6,495 nt of DNA from CAZQAA01 sp964591255 (lineage in GTDB: Bacteria; Desulfobacterota; DSM-4660; Desulfatiglandales; Desulfatiglandaceae): contig CAZQAA010000105.1 in the NCBI GenBank assembly GCA_964591255.1, positions 1 to 6,495 on the forward strand, in the 5' to 3' direction. Of this stretch, positions 1-6,472 are shown piece by piece. How positions within the stretch are numbered: the first letter of the stretch is position 1; every line of letters begins with the position of its first letter. Both the position numbers and the translations under genes were made by a program. The notes beneath the pieces are model-generated. The model was given only the letters and a program-made list of their open reading frames with translations. It was not told the DNA's origin and made no database searches.

Positions 1-252
1 AACTATACCTCTGTGCTTCATCCTCTTATACTTACCACAGTTACACTCATAGTCCTTGATAGGACCAAATATCTTGGAACAAAACAGACCATCTCTTTCT
101 GGCTTGAAGGTCCTGTAATTAATGGTCTCGGGTTTCTTTACTTCACCAAAAGACCACTCCCTGATTTTCTCAGGTGAAGCCAAAGATATCTTAACGGAGT
201 TAAAACTTGATGGATCCTTAGGCTTTGTAAAAAAACTGTAGGTCTCGTCCAA
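1..252 (-). CDS. rpoC: DNA-directed RNA polymerase subunit beta' (5' part only)
   Basis: This is the N-terminal 84 codons of the beta' subunit, which with beta forms the catalytic cleft of RNA polymerase; the gene runs off the window at position 1. The translation contains the family block FGEVKKPETINYRTFKPERD (residues 35-54), then LFCSKIFGP and DYECNCGKYKRMKHRG. Cys70 and Cys72 are the first half of the N-terminal zinc-binding site and carry the same residue numbers as in E. coli; the second cysteine pair lies outside the window. The start is TTG at 252-250. An in-frame stop (TAG) lies 12 nt upstream, no ATG or GTG intervenes, the first in-frame ATG is codon 78, and a very strong Shine-Dalgarno sits 4 nt before the TTG. 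The next in-frame TTG, codon 24, lacks such a site. The gene follows rpoB by 43 nt and is presumably co-transcribed and co-translated with it. Confidence 0.97.
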   Translation of the reverse strand, partial: MDETYSFFTKPKDPSSFNSVKISLASPEKIREWSFGEVKKPETINYRTFKPERDGLFCSKIFGPIKDYECNCGKYKRMKHRGIV

Positions 253-256
253 TGTT

Positions 257-266
257 CCCCCTCCCT
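257..266 (-). promoter_or_regulatory. Ribosome binding site that fixes the TTG start of rpoC
   Basis: The minus strand reads AGGGAGGGGG followed by AACA and then TTG. This purine tract is unusually long and G-rich and lies 4 nt before the TTG codon. It is the main evidence that the non-ATG codon is the true start, and may compensate for the weaker initiator. Confidence 0.8.
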
Positions 267-295
267 ATGATTCTTGATAGCGTGTATCTTTTCCC

Positions 296-3200
296 TTACT
301 GAATCTGACTGTCCTCAAAAAGCTGAATCTCGAGTCCCAGGCTCTGCAACTCCTTCATGAGGACTTTAAAGGACTCGGGTAGCCCTGGCTCAAGTGTGTT
401 ATTCCCCTTGACTATCCTTTCATACATACGGGTTCTTCCGATAACATCATCGGATTTGACAGTCAGAAACTCCTGCAGGGAATAGGCTGCCCCATAGGCC
501 TCCATGGCCCAGACCTCCATCTCACCAAGCCTCTGACCGCCAAATTGCGCCTTTCCACCTAATGGTTGTTGAGTAACCAACGAATATGGGCCTATAGAGC
601 GTGCATGCAACTTGTCATCGACCAGATGATGGAGTTTCAGAATATACATAATGCCGACAGTTATTTTTTGATCAAAAGGCTCACCAGTCCTGCCGTCATA
701 AAGAGTTGTTTGTCCTGTTACAGGTAAACCAGCCTCTTCAAGCCACCGTTGGATCTCCTCCTCTTCAGCACCGTCAAAAACCGGGGAAGCCATCGGTATT
801 CCATCTCTCAACAAATTAACCCTGTTTATAAGTTCATCATCAGATATATTTTCAAATGTCTCACTATACTCCTTTGATGAGAGCAACTCTTTGAGTCTCT
901 GTTTCACTTCTTCAATATTCTGCATCTTGTCTACAAGATCTCCTATCTGATTCCCAAGTTCACTTGACGCCCATCCTAAATGAGTCTCCAAAATTTGGCC
1001 TACATTCATTCTCGATGGCACACCCAGAGGATTCAAGACCACATCTACCGGAGTGCCATCGGCAAAATAGGGCATATCCTCAACAGGAAGTATTCTTGAC
1101 AGGACACCTTTGTTTCCATGACGGCCGGCCATTTTATCTCCCACGGAAAGTTTGCGCTTTACTGCTATATAAACCTTTACCATCTTAATAACACCAGGGG
1201 CCAATTCATCCCCGTGTCCAAGCCTGTCGATTTTATCTTCTGCTCTTTCAGTAATATCAGCTACCTTGCCAGAATAATATCGGATTGTTGACTCCAGGTT
1301 TTCTATAACATCCATGGAAACTTTCAGGTCTGCACCGGACCAAGCCTCAATTGGAACTCGATCTATATCATCTGGAGTTATAGGTTTTCCAGTCTGCATC
1401 AGAACATCACCACTATCCTTATCGTATAAATCCGTCTTCAGTTCCTCTCCAACCAAAAGATCCCGCAATTTTTCCCTGACGGCAACCCCTATAATATCTA
1501 CTTCATCATTCAAATCCTTTCTAATCCTGTCTGCTTCTTCAGATTCGATAGCAAGTGTCCGTGAATCTTTCTCAACACCTCTCCTGGCAAAAATCTTAAC
1601 ATCAATCACAACGCCCTGGGCACCTGGCGGCACCCTTAAAGAGCTGTCCTTCACATCCCCGGCTTTATCACCGAATATAGCCCTTAAAAGCTTTTCTTCA
1701 GGAGACAACTGGGTTTCACCCTTTGGTGTTATCTTGCCTATCAAAATATCGCCAGCCTTTACCTCCGCTCCAATTCTGGCGATACCGCTTTCATCCAAAT
1801 GTCTCAGGGCCTCTTCTCCGACGTTAGGGATATCCCTTGTTATCTCTTCCTTTCCCAACTTGGTATCCCTGGCAACTAATTCAAACTCTTCTATATGGAT
1901 AGATGTATATATATCCTCTTTCACTATTCTTTCACTGATGAGGATAGAGTCCTCAAAATTATATCCCCCCCATGACATAAAAGCGACCATGACATTCTGG
2001 CCTAATGCGAGTTCTCCAAGTTCCGAGGCAGGTCCGTCTGCAATGATCTGTCCCTTCTTGACAAGATCGCCTTTCATTACAATAGGCTTTTGCGTATAAC
2101 AGCTATTCTGATTAGATCTCTTAAACTTTACCAACCTGTAAATATCAACATCCGGCCCTCCGTTATTTTGGGAACCTGTACACCTTATTACAATACGAGA
2201 TGCATCTACATCCTCTACCACACCATCCCGTCGCGCTATAATAGAAGTTCCTGAATCTCGGACCACGACCCTTTCTATTCCTGTTCCTACTAAAGGTGCT
2301 TTTCGCCTTAAAAGTGGCACCGCCTGCCGCATCATATTCGAACCCATCAATGCCCTGTTTGCATCGTCGTGCTCAAGAAATGGTATAAGGGCGGTCGATA
2401 TGCTTACAAGTTGTTCCGGGGCCACATCCATGTATTTGACATTTTCAGCATTGACCTTGGCTGCCTCCCCTGCTATCCTAACAGCGACCTCATCCTTAAG
2501 AAACCGTCCATTTTCATCCAATGGTGCGTTAGCCTGAGCTATCGGATAATCTTTCTCCTCAAGTGCCGATAAATACTCAATATTTTTGGTAACCATCCGG
2601 TCCTCTACCTGCCTATATGGGGTCTCTATAAAACCAAGATCGTTTACCCTGGCAAAGGTACTCAAGGATACAATCAACCCGATGTTAGGACCTTCAGGGG
2701 TCTCAATAGGACAGATCCTACCATAGTGAGTGGGATGTACATCCCTAACTTCAAAACCGGCCCTTTCCCTAGTCAAACCACCAGGACCCAATGCACTCAA
2801 CCTTCGTTTATGGGTAACCTCTGACAAGGGATTGGTCTGGTCCATAAATTGAGAGAGTTGACTGGTCCCGAAAAACTCATTGACTACAGCAGACACAGGC
2901 TTTGAATTAATCAAATCATAGGGCATCAGGGTCTCGACTTCATGCAAAGTCATCCTCTCCTTAATGGCCCTTTCCATCCGAACCATACCAACCCTGTATT
3001 GATTTTCAAGTAGTTCACCTACCGCCCTCACACGACGATTACCCAGATTATCTATATCATCCACTATTGCCTCAGTGTTTTTCAAATGGATAAGCTCGTC
3101 CACCGTGGCGAGGATGTCCTCTCTTCTCAAAGTCCGTTTGTCAAGCGGCACGTCTAAATTAAGCCTGTAATTTAACTTAAGGCGACCGACTTTTGATAAA

Positions 3201-4411
3201 TCATAGGTAGTTATATTGAAAAAAAGATTGTTAAAAAAATTATTGGCAACTTCCTGGGTAGGTGGGCTACTTGGTCTCATCTTTCTGTATATATCAAGAA
3301 TAGCCTCATCTGTTCTATTCACCTTGTCAAGAAGCATGGTATCTCTTATTGTACTGCTCACACCCTGTGCATCATGAACAAGGCATTCTATTTCAGATAT
3401 GTGTCTTTCAATTATAATATCCACATCTTCTTCGGTAATAGTCCGATTACCTTCCACTAACACCTCACCTGTTTCCGGATCAATAAGATCATCTGCTGTT
3501 ATTCGCCCCACAATATCTTCAAGACGAATCGGTATCCGCGTTACTCCTGCCGAAGTAAGTGCCTTGTGCAAACGCTTGGTGTACTTGTCTCCTTCCTTTG
3601 CCAATATTTCTCCGGTATTCTGATCAATAATATCCTTGGTAATCCGTTTTTGATAAAGATTTTCTATCTTTGCTTCCCGCCAACATTCATCTTTTTCGAT
3701 TCTGATAATCTCGGTATTGTAGAAATGCCGCAGGATTTCCTTTGTAGAATATCCAAGCGCCTTCAATAGGATAGTGACTGGGAACTTCCGCCTCCTGTCA
3801 ATACGAACATAGAGTAAATCTTTAGGATCGAACTCAAAATCGAGCCATGAACCTCTTAAAGGAATTATCCGTGCAGAATAGAGCAGCTTTCCGCTGGAAT
3901 GCGTTTTGCCTTTGTCATGGTCGAAAAAAACCCCTGGGGATCGATGAAGCTGACTAACTACGACCCTTTCTGTCCCGTTAATGACAAAGGTTCCGCGTTC
4001 TGTCATAATGGGAATGGCTCCGAAATAAATCTCCTGCTCTTTAATATCGCGAATACTTTTGGAACCGTCTATACTGTCCGTATCGAAAACAACGAGCCTG
4101 ACCGTCAATTTCAACGGAGCCTCCCAAGTCATGCCCTTGTTTAGACAATCTTCCTCGTCATATTTGACATCTTCAAAACTATATTTGACAAATTCCAAGG
4201 AGGATGTGCCCGCAAAATCATGTATAGGGAAAATACTTTTAAATACGCCCTGGAGACCAACTTCCTCACGCTCTTCCGGAGGAACATCTTTCTGCAAAAA
4301 ACGCTCATAGGACCGCTTTTGCATATCAATAAGATTCGGCATTCCTATAATCTTTTCAATTTTACCGAAGTTTTTTCTTATACGTCGTACGGCGCCATTT
4401 TCTCCTGCCAT
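296..4411 (-). CDS. rpoB: DNA-directed RNA polymerase subunit beta
   Basis: This is the complete beta subunit, 1371 residues (E. coli 1342), part of the RNA polymerase catalytic core. The rifampicin pocket is at residues 517-543 (SQLSQFMDQTNPLSEVTHKR, then RLSALGP). Positions equivalent to E. coli Ser512, Asp516, His526 and Ser531 (here Ser520, Asp524, His534, Ser539) have the susceptible-type residue. The block GDKMAGRHGNKG (1091-1102) supplies active-site lysines Lys1093 and Lys1101. The flap region begins near SPEEKLLRAIFG (903-914), and the C-terminal part (HHLVDDKLHARSIGPYSLVT, 1261-1280; GGKAQFGGQRLGEMEVWAME, 1285-1304) forms the clamp contact with beta'. Two insertions of the proteobacterial type lie near residues 240-345 and 945-1065. 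The ATG start at 4411 has AGGGAG 5 nt upstream. The stop is a single TAA, unlike the ribosomal genes upstream. It follows rplL by 147 nt, and no frame disruption is seen. Confidence 0.99.
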   Translation of the reverse strand: MAGENGAVRRIRKNFGKIEKIIGMPNLIDMQKRSYERFLQKDVPPEEREEVGLQGVFKSIFPIHDFAGTSSLEFVKYSFEDVKYDEEDCLNKGMTWEAPLKLTVRLVVFDTDSIDGSKSIRDIKEQEIYFGAIPIMTERGTFVINGTERVVVSQLHRSPGVFFDHDKGKTHSSGKLLYSARIIPLRGSWLDFEFDPKDLLYVRIDRRRKFPVTILLKALGYSTKEILRHFYNTEIIRIEKDECWREAKIENLYQKRITKDIIDQNTGEILAKEGDKYTKRLHKALTSAGVTRIPIRLEDIVGRITADDLIDPETGEVLVEGNRTITEEDVDIIIERHISEIECLVHDAQGVSSTIRDTMLLDKVNRTDEAILDIYRKMRPSSPPTQEVANNFFNNLFFNITTYDLSKVGRLKLNYRLNLDVPLDKRTLRREDILATVDELIHLKNTEAIVDDIDNLGNRRVRAVGELLENQYRVGMVRMERAIKERMTLHEVETLMPYDLINSKPVSAVVNEFFGTSQLSQFMDQTNPLSEVTHKRRLSALGPGGLTRERAGFEVRDVHPTHYGRICPIETPEGPNIGLIVSLSTFARVNDLGFIETPYRQVEDRMVTKNIEYLSALEEKDYPIAQANAPLDENGRFLKDEVAVRIAGEAAKVNAENVKYMDVAPEQLVSISTALIPFLEHDDANRALMGSNMMRQAVPLLRRKAPLVGTGIERVVVRDSGTSIIARRDGVVEDVDASRIVIRCTGSQNNGGPDVDIYRLVKFKRSNQNSCYTQKPIVMKGDLVKKGQIIADGPASELGELALGQNVMVAFMSWGGYNFEDSILISERIVKEDIYTSIHIEEFELVARDTKLGKEEITRDIPNVGEEALRHLDESGIARIGAEVKAGDILIGKITPKGETQLSPEEKLLRAIFGDKAGDVKDSSLRVPPGAQGVVIDVKIFARRGVEKDSRTLAIESEEADRIRKDLNDEVDIIGVAVREKLRDLLVGEELKTDLYDKDSGDVLMQTGKPITPDDIDRVPIEAWSGADLKVSMDVIENLESTIRYYSGKVADITERAEDKIDRLGHGDELAPGVIKMVKVYIAVKRKLSVGDKMAGRHGNKGVLSRILPVEDMPYFADGTPVDVVLNPLGVPSRMNVGQILETHLGWASSELGNQIGDLVDKMQNIEEVKQRLKELLSSKEYSETFENISDDELINRVNLLRDGIPMASPVFDGAEEEEIQRWLEEAGLPVTGQTTLYDGRTGEPFDQKITVGIMYILKLHHLVDDKLHARSIGPYSLVTQQPLGGKAQFGGQRLGEMEVWAMEAYGAAYSLQEFLTVKSDDVIGRTRMYERIVKGNNTLEPGLPESFKVLMKELQSLGLEIQLFEDSQIQ

Positions 4412-4462
4412 GACATCTCCCTATAACATGGTGTTTCTTCAATGAAAAACTACAATTTAACC

Positions 4463-4487
4463 AAAAAGACAATTGTTGACTAACAAT
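4463..4487 (-). terminator. Candidate weak attenuator between rplL and rpoB
   Basis: The minus strand reads ATTGTT-AGTC-AACAAT, a perfect 6 bp stem with a 4 nt loop (4472-4487), then TGTC and a run of five T (4463-4467). The stem is almost all A-T and the T run is short and displaced by 4 nt, so full intrinsic termination is unlikely; partial attenuation is possible. The location matches the rplL-rpoB gap, where E. coli attenuates transcription so that polymerase subunits are made in smaller amounts than L7/L12. The assignment is inference from position and shape. Confidence 0.25.
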
Positions 4488-4495
4488 ACTTGAAG

Positions 4496-4530
4496 ACCCG
4501 TATACGGAACTTTAAGATCTATATACGGGT
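4496..4530 (-). promoter_or_regulatory. Hairpin in the rplL-rpoB gap (possible mRNA processing or attenuation structure)
   Basis: The arms ACCCGTATA and TATACGGGT (minus strand, 4530-4522 and 4504-4496) form a perfect 9 bp stem around a 17 nt loop. It begins about 28 nt after the rplL stop. No T run follows directly, so it is not a classical terminator. It could protect the 3' end of rplL mRNA or serve as an RNase III-type processing site, as in the equivalent E. coli gap. The structure is seen in the sequence; the function is inferred. Confidence 0.45.
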
Positions 4531-4558
4531 TCATGTTTTCCATACATATTTCAATTCA

Positions 4559-4945
4559 CTACTTGATCTCTACAGAGGCCCCCACTTCTTCAAGTTGACT
4601 CTTCACTCCCTCCGCCTCTTCTTTGGAAACCCCTTCTTTCACAGCACCAGGAGCACCATCCACCAAGGCTTTTGCCTCTTTTAGACCTAAACCGGTAATT
4701 GCACGAACTTCTTTTATAACCTGAATTTTTTTATCTCCTACAGCAGTCAGAATAACATCAAATTCTGTTTTTTCTGCAGCCTCCTCCTGGGCCTCACCAC
4801 CTGGAACCGCAGCGGCAACAGCAACGGGTGCGGCAGCGCTTACACCAAATTTATCCTCCAACTCTTTCACAAATTCTGAAAGATCAAGGACACTCATATT
4901 TGAAATATACTCTATCACATCTTCTTTGGTAATATTTTCAGCCAT
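4559..4945 (-). CDS. rplL: 50S ribosomal protein L7/L12
   Basis: This is the complete L7/L12 protein, 128 residues, the multicopy stalk protein that recruits and activates translational GTPases on the large ribosomal subunit. Residues 1-35 are the helical N-terminal dimerisation and L10-binding domain. An Ala/Val/Pro/Gly-rich flexible hinge covers about 36-58. The globular C-terminal domain (about 59-128) contains KTEFDVILTAVGDKKIQVIK followed by EVRAITGLGLKEAKALVDGA, the conserved factor-binding helices. The ATG start is supported by GGAGG at 4959-4963, although its 13 nt spacing is long; a closer GAGA may help. It ends with TAG followed directly by an in-frame TGA. It lies 41 nt after rplJ and 147 nt before rpoB, the usual order. 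Its higher copy number than L10 is expected to come from more efficient translation. Confidence 0.99.
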   Translation of the reverse strand: MAENITKEDVIEYISNMSVLDLSEFVKELEDKFGVSAAAPVAVAAAVPGGEAQEEAAEKTEFDVILTAVGDKKIQVIKEVRAITGLGLKEAKALVDGAPGAVKEGVSKEEAEGVKSQLEEVGASVEIK

Positions 4946-4986
4946 AATTCTGTCTCAACCTCCATTTTAAAATAAACTAAAGGCTA

Positions 4987-5508
4987 TTATTGCTCTGCTT
5001 TCTGCTGCTCAAGCGCCTTTAACACATTCAAAAATTTGACTATAACACCATTTAACACCATGACCAAAGATGTAGGGACAGCCTGCATTGCAGATAGTAC
5101 CTGGGCCAAAAGCTGCTCTCTTCCTGGCAATTCAGCCAGACGTTTTATGGCAGCAGCATCCAGTACCTGTCCAGATATCTGTCCACTTTTGATTTTCAGC
5201 TGTTCATGGTCCTTTGCGAAGTTAACCAGTATCTTTGCCGGGGCCACCACATCATCATTTGTTACAGCTATAGCCGATGGACCATTCATTTGATCCTTTA
5301 TCAACCAAGTGTCAGTATCTTCGCTCGCCAATTTTAACAGCCTGTTTTTGACAACCCTAAACTCAATATCCGATTTTCTGAGTTGGCTTCTCAAATCAGT
5401 TATGGCTTTCACATTAAGACCTTGGAAGTCCACCAAAAAGCTGCCACACGCCTTCTTAAGTTTATCATGAAGGCTGGCTACAAGTTCTGTTTTATCTTCT
5501 TTTTTCAT
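4987..5508 (-). CDS. rplJ: 50S ribosomal protein L10
   Basis: L10 anchors the L7/L12 dimers to the GTPase-associated region of 23S rRNA, and the L10-L12 complex also represses its own mRNA. From the ATG at 5508 the protein has 173 residues (E. coli 165). The rRNA-binding N-terminal domain includes FRVVKNRLLKLA (50-61) and GPSAIAV (76-82), followed by LAELPGREQLLAQVLSAMQA (124-143). A hydrophobic C-terminal helix (about 146-170) is the expected docking site for L12 dimers. A GTG two codons upstream (5514-5512) keeps the frame open but overlaps the Shine-Dalgarno AGGAGG. The ATG lies 5 nt after that site, so I take the ATG as the start. The stop TAA is followed directly by an in-frame TAG. The long upstream gap contains the L10 leader RNA, so autogenous translational control is expected. 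Confidence 0.98.
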   Translation of the reverse strand: MKKEDKTELVASLHDKLKKACGSFLVDFQGLNVKAITDLRSQLRKSDIEFRVVKNRLLKLASEDTDTWLIKDQMNGPSAIAVTNDDVVAPAKILVNFAKDHEQLKIKSGQISGQVLDAAAIKRLAELPGREQLLAQVLSAMQAVPTSLVMVLNGVIVKFLNVLKALEQQKAEQ

Positions 5509-5513
5509 ATTCA

Positions 5514-5519
5514 CCTCCT
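5514..5519 (-). promoter_or_regulatory. Ribosome binding site of rplJ, which decides the start
   Basis: The minus strand reads GAGGAGGTGAATATG. The AGGAGG is 5 nt from the ATG at 5508, an ideal distance. The GTG at 5514-5512 begins inside this site and cannot be initiated from it. Its upstream half is also part of the predicted hairpin at 5517-5552. Confidence 0.85.
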
Positions 5520-5552
5520 CTCCATTCGACAGTAACCTACCGATGGCAGAGG
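5517..5552 (-). promoter_or_regulatory. Hairpin overlapping the rplJ Shine-Dalgarno
   Basis: On the minus strand CCTCT-g-CCAT (5552-5543) pairs with ATGGAGAGG (5525-5517), giving nine base pairs with one bulged G. CG (5542-5541) can add two more pairs with CG (5528-5527) across a bulged A. The apical loop is GTAGGTTACTGT (5540-5529). The 3' arm covers the upstream half of the rplJ ribosome binding site. A role in lowering rplJ translation when folded is inference; the pairing is direct from the sequence. Confidence 0.5.
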
Positions 5553-5580
5553 CATTACCCCTAAGATTCAGTCAAAATCA

Positions 5581-5664
5581 GTCTCGGTAGGCTTATATTA
5601 TTAAACCTTTATACCCAGATTCAGTTAGTTACTAACTGGTTACAAGGCACCTACTGTCTTAGAA
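5581..5664 (-). ncRNA. L10 leader (autoregulatory RNA element of rplJ)
   Basis: The minus strand carries the hallmark segments of the ribosomal protein L10 leader: TTCTAAGACAGTAGGTGCC (5664-5646), an internal hairpin, AAAGGTTTAATA, then GCCTACCGAGAC (5592-5581). GTAGG (5654-5650) pairs with CCTAC (5591-5587), closing the element next to the purine-rich asymmetric sequences expected of its kink-turn. Inside, CCTTGTAACCAG and CTGGGTATAAAGG form a helix through CCTT/AAGG and CCAG/CTGG around a small internal loop; a competing 7 bp hairpin CAGTTAG/CTAACTG (5638-5622) shares part of this sequence. In known cases the L10-(L12)4 complex binds this RNA and reduces rplJ-rplL translation. It lies in the 5' leader of rplJ, about 70 nt before the start codon. 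Confidence 0.85.
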
Positions 5665-5767
5665 CTGCTACTTTTTTCGCCCGCTCCCTTATACTCCGAG
5701 CCTCTTTCAGTTCATTGTCTATAAACACATACATGCCACAGACATATGTGCTGAACATAAAATATTA

Positions 5768-6472
5768 TTAGCTCAACAAGTTTTTCACATGTGCTGGATC
5801 AATCTTAATTCCCGGCCCCATTGTAGTGGACAAGGTTATACTTTTGAGATAGGTCCCTTTGCTGGCAGGTGGTTTCAATCTTAGAACAGTATCAATAAAT
5901 GCGGAAATATTTTCAAGGAGGCTGTCCGAACCGAAGGATACCTTCCCTATCGGCACATGAAGGATTCCGGCCTTTTCAACACGGAAATCTATCTTTCCTG
6001 CCTTAACCTCTTTTACAGCCCTGGCGAGATCAAAGGTTACCGTACCAAGTTTGGCATTAGGCATCATACCTCTTGGTCCCAGAATGCGGCCTAGTTTTCC
6101 TACGGAACTCATCATATCCGGTGTTGCAATGGCCTTATCGAAATCAAGCCATCCCTTTTGAACCTTTTCTACCAAATCGTCCGATCCTACTATATCCGCA
6201 CCGGCATCCTGTGCCTCTTTTTCCTTTTCACCCCGCGCGAAAACTGCCACACGAACTTCTTTACCCACTCCGTTCGGTAACACAACTGTCCCTCTGACCA
6301 TTTGATCCGCATGTCTTGGATCAACTCCAAGTCTCACAGCCAGATCAACAGTCTCATCAAAACTTGCATATGCACACTCAAGCGCCAAGTTAACCGCCTC
6401 ATCAAATTCATACCTCTTAACCCTGTCTACCTTTTGCGCCTTTTCACGGTACTTTTTTCCTTTCTTAGCCAT
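5768..6472 (-). CDS. rplA: 50S ribosomal protein L1
   Basis: L1 binds 23S rRNA at the mobile L1 stalk next to the E site and helps move deacylated tRNA out; in many bacteria it also represses its own operon by binding the rplK leader, which lies outside this window. The protein has 234 residues, the same as E. coli L1. Domain I is split between the N and C termini and encloses domain II. Conserved blocks are RLGVDPRHADQMVRGTVVLP (47-66), the family signature LGRILGPRGMMPNAK (127-141) and the C-terminal STTMGPG (215-221), which includes the rRNA-contacting Thr217-Met218-Gly219. The ATG at 6472 has AGGAAG at 6483-6478, 5 nt upstream. The stop is a tandem TAA TAA. The 23 nt seen upstream probably separate it from rplK. 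Confidence 0.99.
   Translation of the reverse strand: MAKKGKKYREKAQKVDRVKRYEFDEAVNLALECAYASFDETVDLAVRLGVDPRHADQMVRGTVVLPNGVGKEVRVAVFARGEKEKEAQDAGADIVGSDDLVEKVQKGWLDFDKAIATPDMMSSVGKLGRILGPRGMMPNAKLGTVTFDLARAVKEVKAGKIDFRVEKAGILHVPIGKVSFGSDSLLENISAFIDTVLRLKPPASKGTYLKSITLSTTMGPGIKIDPAHVKNLLS

Noticed and set aside
1314..2099. Plus-strand open frame of 261 codons opposite rpoB.
   Set aside because: It lies wholly antisense to conserved rpoB sequence, gives a low-complexity Ser/Ile/Leu-rich product with no recognisable motif, and is explained by the codon bias of the real gene.
1844..2887. Search for resistance-type substitutions in the rifampicin region and for frameshifts in rpoB.
   Set aside because: Key positions have the common susceptible-type residues; Thr526 (E. 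coli Asn518) is frequent in other bacteria. The frame is intact.
5512..5514. GTG as start of rplJ, adding two residues.
   Set aside because: The GTG overlaps the AGGAGG ribosome binding site; the ATG at 5508 has the proper 5 nt spacing.
5564..5625. Direct repeat AGATTCAGT at 5564-5572 and 5617-5625 in the rplJ leader.
   Set aside because: Nine-base repeats are common by chance in a window of this size, and a further inverted copy occurs at the rpoB 3' end near 298-306, which suggests coincidence.
5728..5753. Imperfect hairpin CACATA/TATGTG just after rplA, considered as a terminator.
   Set aside because: Short A-T-rich stem with a large loop and no T run; it would also cut the operon.
5665..5767. 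Search for a promoter upstream of rplJ (TATAAG near 5693, TAGACA near 5720).
   Set aside because: The two hexamers are separated by about 22 nt, too far for a standard sigma-70-type promoter, and no better pair was found.
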